Shown: positions 1 to 11,700 of the stretch, piece after piece
Layout of the letters: each line of letters opens with the position of its first letter
Position numbering within the stretch: the first letter of the stretch is position 1
Origin: Ricordea florida
Taxonomy: Eukaryota; Cnidaria; Anthozoa; Corallimorpharia; Ricordeidae
Length of the DNA: 64,000 nucleotides
NCBI GenBank assembly: GCA_949710005.1
Contig: OX453277.1
Location: 1,439,501-1,503,500 of the forward strand
Reading direction: 5' to 3'
Notes under the pieces: model-generated
What the model was told of the DNA's origin: nothing
The model's database searches: none
The model's input: the letters and a program-made list of their open reading frames with translations, nothing else
Program-made: the position numbers and the translations under genes

Positions 1-2528
1 AACTTGCCATACTTTTTCCACGCGGCTTCCAGTCCGCGCAGCTCGCCCGGTACTCCGACAGCTAAGCCACCTGGGATTGAAAAAGCATTTACATTCAACC
101 TTCATGGCTGTGTTTGCTTTTTTGGTGCTTATCACGGCATACTACGTGAAGCAAAGCTCTCAAACCCTGTCTACCCGGCGTCAAAAATGAGTGTAAAAAA
201 CGGAGGCCTTACGTTGCCTTAAACCACTGCAAAAATGATCTGAACCTCGGTTGGAATGTCTTTTTTTGTTTATTTAGCATCACAATGAAAACCAGTTGGA
301 AACGACAGAGAGAAATTACAGAATTCCCCAAGGGAAATCGGGTTGTATGTGGCCGTGTGCTGCTCAGTGGTCAGCAATCGGAAGGAATCTGCGTGGTTCT
401 GTACATGTCAATAGAGGAAACTGATAAGGACCAAAGAAATGACATTCTAAATTGTACAGAGTCAAGAACAGTTTTGAGAAATAGGTCTGCAATGCGTACA
501 AACGAAATCGTAACAAATGTAAAGAAATAGTTTTACAAATTGAATACTGTATTGAGTTTGATTTCTTACAGTTATTGGTAAGGCGTTGGAAAAAAGTTGG
601 TCCAAAAGTATGACAATAACCACACACCTCTAATTCCATTTAACGGGTCTCCCTTAAACAAATCCACTGTAGACTTTTCAGGCGCAGTCTCCCTAAAATC
701 GATTAGCTCCGCTGACCGCTTATGATTGTCATACACCATCATAAATCCACCTCCTCCGATGCCAGTGGAGTGTAAATTGATGACTCCAACACAAAGTATG
801 GCTGCTATGGCAGCATCAACCGCTGAACCCCCTTTCCTGAGAATGTTTCTTCCAACTTTTGAACATTCTGCGTTATCAGCTGCTACAGCAGCATGATGGT
901 AAAAGTGCTGCTTTATTGGCAGTTTGGCTTTTGGTGGACTGCAGTGGATGAGTCCGAAAAAAAAGAGAAATTTGAAACAATACATGAATTATAAAAATAT
1001 TCACCAGACTCAAAATGTACCATTTTCGTTATATCACAACCTTTTCGCTGTCACAATCGAATTCTAGCAGTATGCAGGTTGTTTGTCTGATAGACCAAGT
1101 TTAATGGCCCTGCTCCTAGCAGTCTCCTATAGGTCAGTGGTAGAGCGTCTTACTTAGTGATATAAGGTCGTAGGGTCGATACCTATTAGGAAAACGTGGA
1201 TGTCCTTTTCCGTAGTTGCATGACATATTTCACAGGCTTAAATTTCTTCCCAACGGAACAAAGCGACGTTTAAATTGGTTATAACTGTTGAAGCTTCCTT
1301 GAAATTTCAACCAGTATTCTTATGCAACTCGCTATTAAGGACCTAGTCGAGTTCAACACTTGTTCCTATGGTCACAAGAAAGTATTTCGAGACAAGTCAC
1401 AGCCACAAAATCAAAATCAGATATACCAAGGTAATTACCACTGTTATTTACCACGCGATAAGTTTGAAACCAGAAGTAACAACACATTAGGAAGCTTGGG
1501 CACTGTATGCATGATATGTTCTTTCTATTAAACAATTAGATTATGAGCTCGAGATTTCTATCGCGTGATAGTCCACGAGGGCGCAGCCCGAGTCAACTAT
1601 CACGCATAGAAATCGAGAGCGAATAATATAATTGTTTTAGTATAAATCTACTAGTCGTTCAAAACTTTGTCTTTTCTGGAACAGCCTCGACAAGTAAACT
1701 GTCTAAATCTTCTTCACGGACACTTCGAAACCGTGAAGAAGCGGCCGCCATTTTGTTAGCAAGGGCACACTGCTACACTACTCACTATCTATCACAGAAT
1801 AGATAGTGGGTAGCGTAGCCAATCAGAGCGCGGCATTTGTGATAGAACGCTAGTAGATTTATACTTAACACAAATACACTTAAACGTGTAAATAAATTTT
1901 CAGTAATTTTCATGTTTATTTATTACATTTGTTGTCGAAATTTGAGATAATTGAGGTGAAGTGTGGTTGTAGCTGTGTAATGGAGAAGACATAGGAATTA
2001 CATTTCGATTTTCAAACGACTATTCCGATTTGAAATTGTAATTTCTTTACTAACCGTTTTATAAATCGCCAGGTGTTCATTTTCATCTAGTGTAGCTCTG
2101 TTATTCTGATAATCCATCTAGCTACCGCTATCAAAGTATGAAATGCGTCATTATATTAAGCAAAAAAAATTCCAAAACAAACAGCACCAAATCAGATTTA
2201 GCTCTGTATCGAATGCGAAAATTGCATGGTTCAAGTTTGTTCCTGAGCGCACAACATTGATATAGTCACAAATTTTAATATCTTTCATAGCTAAAGTGGA
2301 ATAAAGCAATTTAAGCCTTTATGGCACATAACTTTCATAGAAGGTGACGTAAAGATCTTGGACAGCTTACCTTCCCATCATAAATCGTTTTGTCAGCCCC
2401 CGTACAAATGGAGTGTCCTTTACAGCGAAGGCTAAACATGCTGCGGCGCCAAAAAAAGCTACAATAATAAATAAAGTACGTAGAAGGCGCCGTTTGGCGC
2501 GATTGGTCGAGCACTTTTCTTCTAACAT
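1..2528 (-). CDS. GGT: Gamma-glutamyltransferase paralog A (5' part)
   Basis: Glutathione hydrolase / gamma-glutamyltransferase, a type II membrane ectoenzyme that removes the gamma-glutamyl group from extracellular glutathione. Three exons fit: 2371-2528, 628-938 and 1-70 (cut by the window edge). Exon 1 opens with ATG at 2528 and encodes a short basic tail followed by a hydrophobic signal anchor (about residues 18-36). It ends in phase 2 at a GTAAG donor and joins exon 2 in phase. Exon 2 carries the family blocks [33 protein letters not shown] and FRETAP, whose Arg corresponds to the substrate-carboxylate-binding Arg of human GGT1. Exon 3 starts with the VPGE block. Phases 2 and 1 match those of copies B and C. 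The catalytic Thr and small subunit lie outside the window, so activity cannot be judged. The first exon is unrelated to those of B and C. Confidence 0.85.
1120..1192 (+). repeat. tRNA-derived SINE-like relic
   Basis: The stretch has a box-A-like segment (AGGTCAGTGGTAGAGCG) and, about 35 nt later, a box-B-like segment (GGGTCGATACCTA). The two ends, TCCTATA and TATTAGGA, can roughly pair like an acceptor stem. The anticodon arm is poor, so this is read as a tRNA-derived SINE head or pseudo-tRNA, not a working tRNA. It lies in GGT-A intron 1. Confidence 0.4.
1531..1635. repeat. Palindromic MITE-like hairpin
   Basis: Arms of about 40 nt face each other; the left arm starts AACAATTAGATTATGAGCTC and the right arm ends in its imperfect reverse complement (ATTATATTGTT side, 1600-1635). 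Inner parts GCGTGATAG and CTATCACGC pair exactly. It lies in GGT-A intron 1. Confidence 0.6.
1638..1863. mobile_element. Short TIR element (MITE)
   Basis: AGTATAAATCTACTAG near 1638 and CTAGTAGATTTATACT near 1850 are perfect inverted repeats about 200 bp apart with no coding content between them. This is a typical non-autonomous DNA-transposon layout. It adjoins the hairpin at 1531-1635, so the two may be one composite insertion. Confidence 0.5.
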
Positions 2529-2842
2529 ATCTACAGATAATTGTCAATGATTCTCATAAAGGAAAACAGTTTTGTTCTTGCTATGGTCAAGTGAAGATCG
2601 GCACCTGAATTATTTACCTAGGGTCATTGAAATGAACCAGTTAAGAAGAATTATGGTTGTATGGTTGCTATGTCACCTGCGGTGGCTTCCGGTACCCGCT
2701 CGGATGTGAAACCACGTGCTTAATGAAATCTCAGACTGGCAAGAGCAATAAGCCTTCACAGAAAAGAACGCCGCTCTTTGCAATTTAGCGTAGACTCGAT
2801 ATAAAACCCGTTTGAGACTCAAGCGCTTGCTTTGTTTTCGAC

Positions 2843-2905
2843 CAACCTCGTTCCCAGGGCTTTTCCCTTCCCATTTTTAAGGGAAAAGCCCTGGGAACGA
2901 GGTTG
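2843..2905. mobile_element. 63-bp hairpin transposon with 9-bp target duplication
   Basis: Two arms of about 27 nt (CAACCTCGTTCCCAGGGCTT and onwards) are perfect reverse complements around a loop of about 9 nt. The element is flanked on both sides by the same 9 bp, GTTTTCGAC (2834-2842 and 2906-2914). The termini match those of the 1.1-kb element at 45287-46399, which also has a 9-bp duplication. A 9-bp target duplication fits the Mutator/MULE superfamily; the class is inferred. Confidence 0.8.
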
Positions 2906-3119
2906 GTTTTCGACCACGAATGGATACAGATGGATATAGGTCAGCGTTGTTTATAACTTACTTAGCGCGCTCGCATTTCCTCATAGGAAGGCTGAGTTGA
3001 CAAAATTCATTCGCCCAACTTTCCAGTGGAGGCCACGCAGCACTTTCTTTGTAAACTCTTCCCAGTCTGAGCTCATTTTCAAAAATCAGTTAACGTTTAA
3101 GTGGTGCTAAGCGCCCGGA

Positions 3120-3830
3120 GTTATTAGGTTTCTTTCCGTTGATATACAGTGTGGTTCCAGCCTCAGTTTCACCTCTGGGTAAAACTATGCAGTGTGACCA
3201 TTCTGTAGGAAGCTACTGGTCATGAATGGTTCAGTATTGCAGTATTTGTTTTACTACACAATTTGGTTCTAGCCTTTTTCTACGTATTTCTGTTGATAAA
3301 ACCATGCCTTGAGCCCATTCTATCTAAAGTTATTGAACGGTCCTCTATTGTTGTATTTTGCTGTTTACTATTTATAGTGTGGTTCTATCTTTTTCATCTG
3401 TGCATCAAACCATGTGACCATTATTTGAAAAGCTACTGAACAGTACTGTACTGTGGCACTGTTTGTTTTACTATACAGTGTCAGTAGTTCTAGTTTTTTC
3501 ATCTGTGGACTGTACACCATACACTGAGTGTGACCATTCTTTTACTAACAGTTCTAACCTTTTTCACTTGTGGATCAAACCATGCAGTGTGACAATTCTT
3601 TGCAATGGAAAGCTACTGAAATATTATACTGTGATGCTGTTTATTTTGGTGTGGTTTTAACTTTGTCATCTGTAAATTGAACAATGCGGTGTGACCACTC
3701 AACCGGTGAACAGTGGTGTAATGTGAAACAGAATGCAAAACTACTCCGGCCCTGAGCAAATGGATGCGGAGTGCAATGTATACGCTCCGTTTAAGTGCTA
3801 CTCGTCTATAACTGTTTTTATACAATGAGG
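3120..3830. repeat. ~106-bp minisatellite, locus 1
   Basis: Degenerate tandem units of roughly 100-110 bp carry the landmarks ACTATACAGTGTGGTTCTA, TTTTTCATCTGTGGATCAAA, CCATGCAGTGTGACCATTCT and GAAAGCTACTGAACAGTACT. The same units recur at 5240-5875 and 12940-13175. No coding content is seen. The locus lies upstream of GGT-A. Confidence 0.75.
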
Positions 3831-4735
3831 ATAAATTTAGGGCAATTTTTCAAGCTAAGGTGGCCAACAACGGGCGTGTTGGAAGACCACAGTTTTAGGC
3901 TGCACTTTACGTGTCCATCCACTTTTAAATGTTTATCCAGAATTTTCAGCTTTAAACCTTCATGTTTAGAATAATATACCATAATATTAAACTGAGGGAT
4001 CGGTTTTCTTGAATTTTCTTTCACAAATTACATTCATACAATATGAAAACATCTTGTGCCAGTTCGTGCCGGCAAATACAAACTAACTATAATTCGCATG
4101 TTAAGTAAAGAAATTGTGTTTTGATGACCTGCAGAGTTCGATTGCAATCAAACTCAATCTGGCAAATTTCATAGCACGAAGTACTGTAGACAAGGAAAAA
4201 GAAAAGAAAGAGAATTTAGTTCTTTACTGATAGAGTTCTCTGAGGTGATATTCTCTAGATATATACTTTGAAGGAAAATGCATGAAAAAAGCAAGAATGA
4301 ACTAAAATTGCATAAGGCAAGTATATAATATATCATATTATAGTCTAAGGCAGTAAATAATCTTTTGCTAATAATTCTTTCTTTATTTGCGGGTCGCTCA
4401 ATATAGTCCCCCCATAGCCTCACGTTTTAACGCAAGAGTTATAAGACTGCGTGAATTCTTAATCTCCTAAAAAATGTTAGAATAGCATCTGCATACGAGA
4501 TGACGTACCTTGTGCTGCAACCACAAGCTGCCGGGAACCGCAAGCCTCTTTCCAAGGATAATTTCTACACCAGCCAACAAGATCATAATTAACTTTACCT
4601 CTGGTGTAAAGGGTATTTCGATGCTCAGTGTGAGAAAAAATACCTTCAGTATGCGGCCTACCTACTTTCCTCAATTGAAATGCAAATAATATAAATTAGA
4701 AAACGATTCATGGCAGAGTCACGCTGGAAAATAAC

Positions 4736-4736
<1 letters not shown>

Positions 4737-4805
<69 letters not shown>

Positions 4806-4806
4806 G
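4737..4806. repeat. (TAA)n microsatellite
   Basis: Uninterrupted TAA triplets cover about 70 bp in the interval between GGT-A and the nuclear receptor gene. Confidence 0.95.
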
Positions 4807-5239
4807 TAAACATTTAAAGCAAAAAAGGGAAATAAAACTTTACCGCTGACCTCAAGGGTTATTCAGAAGTAAATTCAACGAGCTGATTAAGAACCTTTTA
4901 CTCACAGCCATTAAAATACTAAAAAATGGAAGTTTGATGAAAAAAAAAACACTAGAGAAAATTAGCATCAGTTCCCGCACCGAATAGTACATTGCAAGAA
5001 ATACCGCCTGATCATGTTGCCTGATAACTTTTCTACGCGCGATCTTATTTGCAAAAAAAAAAAAAATTAATGTTATCAAATATTTATCGGTTTGCTTCAG
5101 GTAGCCAAAAACTGACAAGTCTTTTTTTTCTATTGAAAAGGCCCGAGATTTCCAAATATCTTGCTCATCATCGATTGAGCTAAATAAATCCCTTGCTAAG
5201 TGTAGATGCCCCGTAATAAAATCAAAGGGATTATCATAC

Positions 5240-5875
5240 AGCGTGTTTCTAACTCTTTCATTTCTGGGGAAACCATGCAGTTTAGTGTGATCATCTTTAG
5301 AAAGCTCCGACCGGAACAGCACTATACTGTGTACCTACTGAGTGTTTGTTTTACTATACAGTGTGGTTCTAACTTTTTCATCTGTGGATCAAAACATACT
5401 TTGTGACCATTCTTTGTAAAGCCAGTGAACAGTACTGTACTGTGGTACTGTTTTTTTACTATACAGTGTCGTTCTAACTTTTTCACCTGTCGATCAAACC
5501 ATGCAGTGCGACCATTCGTTGGAAAGCTACTGAACTGTACTGTACTGTAGCACTGTTTGTTGTACTTTTTCAGTGTAGTTCTAACTTTTTCACTGATCTG
5601 TGCCGGATCAAACCATGCAGTGTGCCATTCTCTGGAAAGCTACTGAACAGTACTGTATGTGGTGCTGTTTGTTTAACTATACAGTGTCACGTTGGTTATA
5701 ACTTTTTCATATGTGGATCCTGAACATGCGGTGTGTTTAGAAAGCTACGGAACAGCACTGTACCGGTGGTACCGTCTTTGTTTTTCTATTCCGCGGTTCT
5801 TCCTTTCCATCGCTATATCGTGGATCAAACCATGCAGTGCCAGTGAACATCATTGCAAAAAGTTTACTAGCACTT
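5240..5875. repeat. ~106-bp minisatellite, locus 2
   Basis: At least five degenerate units. Successive GTGTGGTTCTA-type landmarks fall near 5361, 5466, 5573 and 5683, giving periods of about 105-110 bp. The units are the same family as those at 3120-3830 and 12940-13175. Confidence 0.8.
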
Positions 5876-8791
5876 TGTCATGGCTTATTTTTATCATGAA
5901 GTATACAGTAGTTTAAACATGAGTGTGCCAGGAGATCGCAAACTTGATTTTTATTCCTATTTTACTGTTGAACTAGTGGATTTATCCAGCGTTCAAATGA
6001 TCTTTGCTTTCCAGTTATTTTTTTACGTATTTTCTGATAGGTGTATTGCCGTACTATTTTGGATTTGCGACCGGGACGATTTTACTTCTTATGGCTGGAA
6101 TGATAAATCCAATCAGTTAACCAGTAACTGAAGTTGTACTGTTACAGCTATGACTGTTTAAGTAACAACAACTGAACAAAAAATAAAACACACACACTCA
6201 GAAAAAAGGGAGAAAGAGAGAACGAAATAACAGTATGTACTTGCAAAGGAAGCCAGTTCTCTGACCTAGCGCGTCTTTATTGAAACATAGCGCATAACCT
6301 AATTAAATTCACAAACAGTCTACCCGCTATATGACGATTTATTAAATACTCTCGTTTCCTAACTATTCGCTAAATAACCTAGCACAAATGCTCTCCTTTT
6401 TATTTGAAACAGACTGCAACGTTTCCTTTTGGACTGCCTTTGTCAAAACCACTGAAAAGTGTTTGTTATTCGACTCGCCCTAAAGGGTCTGCTCTTGACT
6501 TCTATATTTCGTTTGTTTTGTTAAACAACACAAGAATTTTATCGACCCTCGGTAGTTTCTCTTTCTAATTGGCACTCGCAAAAATTTTGACTGACAGACA
6601 AAGAAAACAGTTGGTGAACAGTTCAAATAAACTATCTCAGCGGTGAGCCTTATTAATTTGACAGCGAACTTAAGTTATTAGAGAGACCGACCAAGTCACG
6701 CTGCGAAAAGCTGTGTGTCATTAAAACAAATAAGCAATGGGCGACGTGTTGTTGTTTAAGTTGAGGGTAATTGGCGTGAGGAAGAAAATTTTCTTGTGAC
6801 TCTGTCCCAGCATGCGAAAAGTAAAGAAAATAATTTAACTGCAGACAGGAAACGGAGACCCAAAACCTTGTACAGACTTGTCAACAAGATAAAATTTACT
6901 TCTTGGGGGTGTAAAGCAACCGCGTCTATTACCAGCTGGTTCCGAATCGGCCATCTTGAGCTTTTGCCGAAAATGTGAGATAAAGTGTTTTAACTTTAGG
7001 TCAAGAAAAAACAACAAACAAACAAACAAATAGAAGAGCAGAGTACTGAGTCCATTGAAACGGTTGATCCAGACCCGACTTACTACAGAGTGAATCAGAC
7101 AGAATCAGAGTGTTTAGGTAAACAAGAAAAAGTATTTATAGCCATTTAACATAGTCCACAACGTCGAAACTAACTTAGTTTAAATATTCTTCACGCAAGT
7201 CAACTCAAATGCCTCGTGGTTTCTACTAGAAGAGTTTATTTTCTCTGGGCAACAAGAAAAAAAAAATAGTGTTGAATAAAACGTGCAGATGGCAAGGGAA
7301 AGAATTTTCCCGCGATTGCTGGGGTCAGAAATTAAAATGCCCTATGGGCACTCTAATCAGATTGAAATGATTGCTTACCTACGCACTACGATTTCAATTC
7401 ATCTCATTTGCGACCGTTGTGACACAGTAAAAATCCCTAATCCATAATCAAAATTGTTTAGTTTTAATATTTCTTGAGTGTTTAATACTGTCTGTTGTCT
7501 CTTTCTTAAAAAGTGATTCGTTTCTCCCTGTGTTTCGGAGTGTTTTCGGAAAACCTTGTGTACTTGGGCTTGGCGTTCCGGCTTGCCAATACAATCGAGT
7601 TTCCTGGCTGTTTTGTTTCGCATTAAGTTGTGTTTTCTAGCGCTATAACATTAACAGATTTTGTTGTCAAATGTGTAAGAAAACGTGACCGAAAGAGGCT
7701 ACATCGCTGATGGAAAGGAAGGCCTTTGTTATCAATTGACATACACCTTGGACCCGAGTTGATCTGATTGTCGATCAAACCGCCTCTTTGCACGTCACAA
7801 ATAGCCGACTTAAACTGACTTCATCGACCTTCAAGAGAAATTCGGTTCTTTTTTCTTTAAACGCGCTAAAAAGGTTTAACCTTTTCAGACGCTTTTTTCT
7901 CAAACGGTAACCATTATTGTTCATATTTACCTTGCAAACACCTTTGCAAATGTTAATATTGTTTGGTTGTTTTAATCGCCCTTTTTTGTCATTCTTGATG
8001 AAACCGACGTTTTTGAGTCATTGCAGGAAAAGATTCTTTTCTCACTGTGATAGATTACGCTTCTTTTTTTGATTCATATCAAGCATGTATCTCAACTTTA
8101 AAAGAATCGATTAAAACACTCTATTTTGAAATTGTGCGCACGCTTTATTCAGCGGAAGGCTGTGCTCAGGTTATCGGTGTATTTTTCTTTTCGAGCGTGC
8201 GAAGTGCACATCTGTTTACATTGTAGTCCTTATAAAGTGAAAATTCTCTCTCGCTGCGAGGAAGGGATTAGGGGTTACTTCAGAACCCAAATAAATAACC
8301 TACAGATGGTTTTCAATCGAGGAAAGATTGGTTAAAGACCCCTTGATGACTCGAGCCATGAATAAGAAACGAAAAAACCAAGACTCAACTCCTATTGTTT
8401 TGTTGAATGTGCTAAATGAAGGCGAACGACATTTAAATCGCAATTTCGTGGTAAAGAAAAGCTGTTTCCTTATGTCAAAGTGTGGCATTGTTTAAAACCA
8501 CGGCATAAATATTCAACGGATACTTGCCAAAGAAAACAGGCGAAAATATTAATACAACTCGCGTTTCAATGTTAATAATTCGACTGATAATCAATCATTC
8601 ATTTGTCGAATGTAATATGTCAAACATCAGCGCTTTTCTTGGCACAGCATATTTAAATGCGATATACAAATTCTAAGGGGGACTAATAGAATCGCTAGGT
8701 CAACTCACCGGCTTCCTAACTCTACAGTCAAGATCACATTGACTTAGAAACGTTCTTACATAACTATAGTCAAACGGCGTTTACGACTTGG
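5876..8791. other. Intergenic stretch upstream of the nuclear receptor gene
   Basis: No recognisable coding exon, RNA gene or clear transposon was found. The open frames are short, overlap on both strands and resemble nothing known. The part nearest 8792 should hold the promoter and any 5' untranslated exons of the nuclear receptor gene, but no convincing TATA box or initiator could be picked out. Confidence 0.5.
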
Positions 8792-11700
8792 ATGGAGATT
8801 TGCGCCGTCTGTGGCGACCATTCTACCGGTCGGCACTATGGAGCGAACACTTGCGAAGGATGTAAACTGTTTTTTAAGCGAAGCATCAAGAAGCGTCTGT
8901 ATTATTCGTGTAGAGTGGCCGGGTGTTGTCCGGTCAACAAGAGGTATCGTAATAGCTGCCAGTATTGCAGAATGAAGAAATGTCTTGCAGTAGGAATGAA
9001 AAGAGAAGGTGAGAAATCGATTCAATTTCCGTTAACTTATGGTGTTATTTTGTTCTCAACGAGGTCCTAGGGAAAACGCCTCAATCTTCGCTAATGTCAA
9101 GTGACTTAACGCTGTCCAAATCGTAATGATTATACCCATTTTGGGTCAGTTGGCAAATCTTACTTCTAAGCGTTAAGTACATGGTCATAAAATAAAATAG
9201 TTGAAATTCGTTGAATACTTCTAACCGTTGCTGTTAAACCTCTGCTTCTATTCCGCTCAATTCGCTGTTCTACACATTTCAGACAATTTCAAACCAAGTA
9301 GTGCTATGCCATCTTGTGTGAAAGGGAACGATTTCTAAACACGAGATCCTATAAATGTCTAGAATTTTCCTGTTGGAATTTGTATTTGGGCGATGATAAG
9401 TAACCCAGAAGGGCTTGTTAATCGTCGATACTTTTGTGCTAAGATATTTGTCTACTCTCAATTAAATTTCGTTGGAAGCAGAGTTGCAAACGCCTGTAGA
9501 AAGCAAATATTTTCTTTTTTGGTATCGTGTCGTTGAAATCAAGATTTTAATTGAGTTTGGACTTTCTACTTAAATTAGTCTTGCCAGAGGGCGCCATAGT
9601 TGTTTACTAAGGTCAGGTCGTGTTATTTTAGCGGTGCAACAGACCAGAGCTCAAGATTTTGACAAGGGAAGACGAAGGCATAGACGACAGCATATGAAGG
9701 GGGACATTCGCAGGGAGACGGACTTCGTATCTTTGTCCGATTTCGTTTATCACCTACAGGCGGTAGAGCCGTACCAAATTCACCAAAGCGCTGAGTGCGA
9801 AGCAAGGTCGAGCATCGATGAAATCACCACTTGCGGCGAAGGTGCGAGTGTTGTTCAGAAACTACCGGTCGAAAACATCACAGAAATCGCCGCTCGTTTA
9901 TTGTTCATGACTGTGCATTGGGCCAAAAATGTCCGCCACTTTGCCGAGCTGTCTCGCCTAGATCAAATCACATTACTTCAGATGAGTTGGTGCAAGATAT
10001 TTATCATAAACTTGGTTCAGTGGGCTATGCCTTTCGAACTCGCACCTCTAGTTTCCGAAGCCGTGGAAAAAACGCCAGCGGAACACCTGGATAAAGTTCT
10101 CCATAACATCGGGAAGTTGAATGAAGTTGTTTTTAAACTGATCCAGCTGCAGCTTGATAAAGGGGAATTTGCGCTTTTTAAAGCGCTAGCCCTTTTCAAT
10201 CCCGGTAAGTGTTTCAGTCTCTATAGCAGCTAGTTTACTTAATCCTTGGAGTGCGGATTTTAAATACTTGCAATCGCGCGAAAGCATTAGGACTCGTGAT
10301 GAAAGGAAAGTACGCAGATCGTTTTGTAAATAGTTTCCCTTAAGATATAAATGCATGGAACTGTAGTAGACTTGAGCACGAATCAAAATGTAGCGACTTT
10401 GAATAAAGAAATGAGACTTAGACCGCTGACAAGATATTTCCCAGTCCGAAATCCTTTGAACGTTTTTCAAGTCTTAGAAGGATTTAATACTCGATCAAGT
10501 ACTGCTTTTCGTGTTAGTAAATAATGACCCTGCCATTCCCAGCAAACTGATTCAGACAGAAGCATACTAATCGCAACACACTGTTTACGTGGTGCTGTTA
10601 CTTTTTCATGGACTTAGTAAGTAGTTAAAATAGTTGAAAACCACAGTCAACGCACTGCTTTTACGTGTGGATGTGTTCGTTTTGAGAAGGTAGCTTTGAA
10701 ATAGCTTCCTAATTTGAAACTAGAAAGGTGAAGACTGCCCCATGAAAGTCATTATCGCGCGCGTTATTTGGTTAACAGTATTTCTTTGACAAACGACAAG
10801 AAGTATCGCTGGAACTCCCAGCTAGCGATTATAGTTAATCGACGTGGGCCGTCATAAGTCATCGTTTATTCAAGGCCATTGCTGAGAGGATGAGAGCGAA
10901 AATCGTGAGCAACCGATCTCTAAAGAAAACAAATCACCAAATGTTAAATACGAATTTATCGAGTGATTTCCCGCATGCATGTATGTATGTCGCGGGAATT
11001 CTTTTTTCTGGAAAATTAAATGATAACTGCACTCATCTAAAAGGGTTTAAATATAGAATAATATAACATTTTTAGTGAAGTTGCGGGATAGTTTTGCTGT
11101 GGAATTGAGATGCTGTTTTATAGCTACCTTTTCCAGACATCTTTCAAGGCACTTGTTTGAACTGAAAACTTACTTACTATCGATTCTATTTGTAACTTTG
11201 TCGGTCTGCTTTGCAAAGAATTGAAAGAAAGTTCTCAATAAAAATACTCTTTCTTTCAATAAAAGAGTGCTTTTTAATCATCCTAAGAATTAACTGGGAA
11301 TTTATTCGCGAGGTGTTCACCAATCAACGGATACATCTTTTGGTTTCGTGTCAGTGTCGGTCGACTTTGCCTTGAGCACAAGAGAGCTCTTCCGGATGAC
11401 GGAATAACAAGGCTACTGAAAAAAAGATAAATTAATTGATTTGCTTCGGAAATGACAGAGATGAACAATTTTTCTTTTCCTTGATGAAACAAAAACGATT
11501 ATTGTGGAGCTTTTAAAATCACCAGGTGCGATCTCGCAATTGTTTTTTGTTGGTCAAAATTTAAGCCACAATACGAACCTCTAGAGCTTTACATGATTAC
11601 TCATACGAAGGAACCGCGCGGAAAAAGAAGTGAAGATCTATCGCGTGCTTGAACTGAGTTCAAAAATTGTTTGATTATTAATATGCACATGCACTTAACT

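Noticed and set aside
1120..1192. Possible functional tRNA genes at this site and at 18793, 43675, 48525 and 49016
   Set aside because: Box A and box B are present, but acceptor and anticodon stems are broken, so all were recorded as SINE-like relics.
4477..4674. 65-codon minus-strand frame with two Cys and a Trp-rich middle
   Set aside because: Has plausible exon composition and a possible donor, but matches no family I recognise and has no partner exon in phase.
5206..5406. Short ORFs in the 3-6 kb region
   Set aside because: They fall in the ~106-bp minisatellite and are products of repeat sequence.
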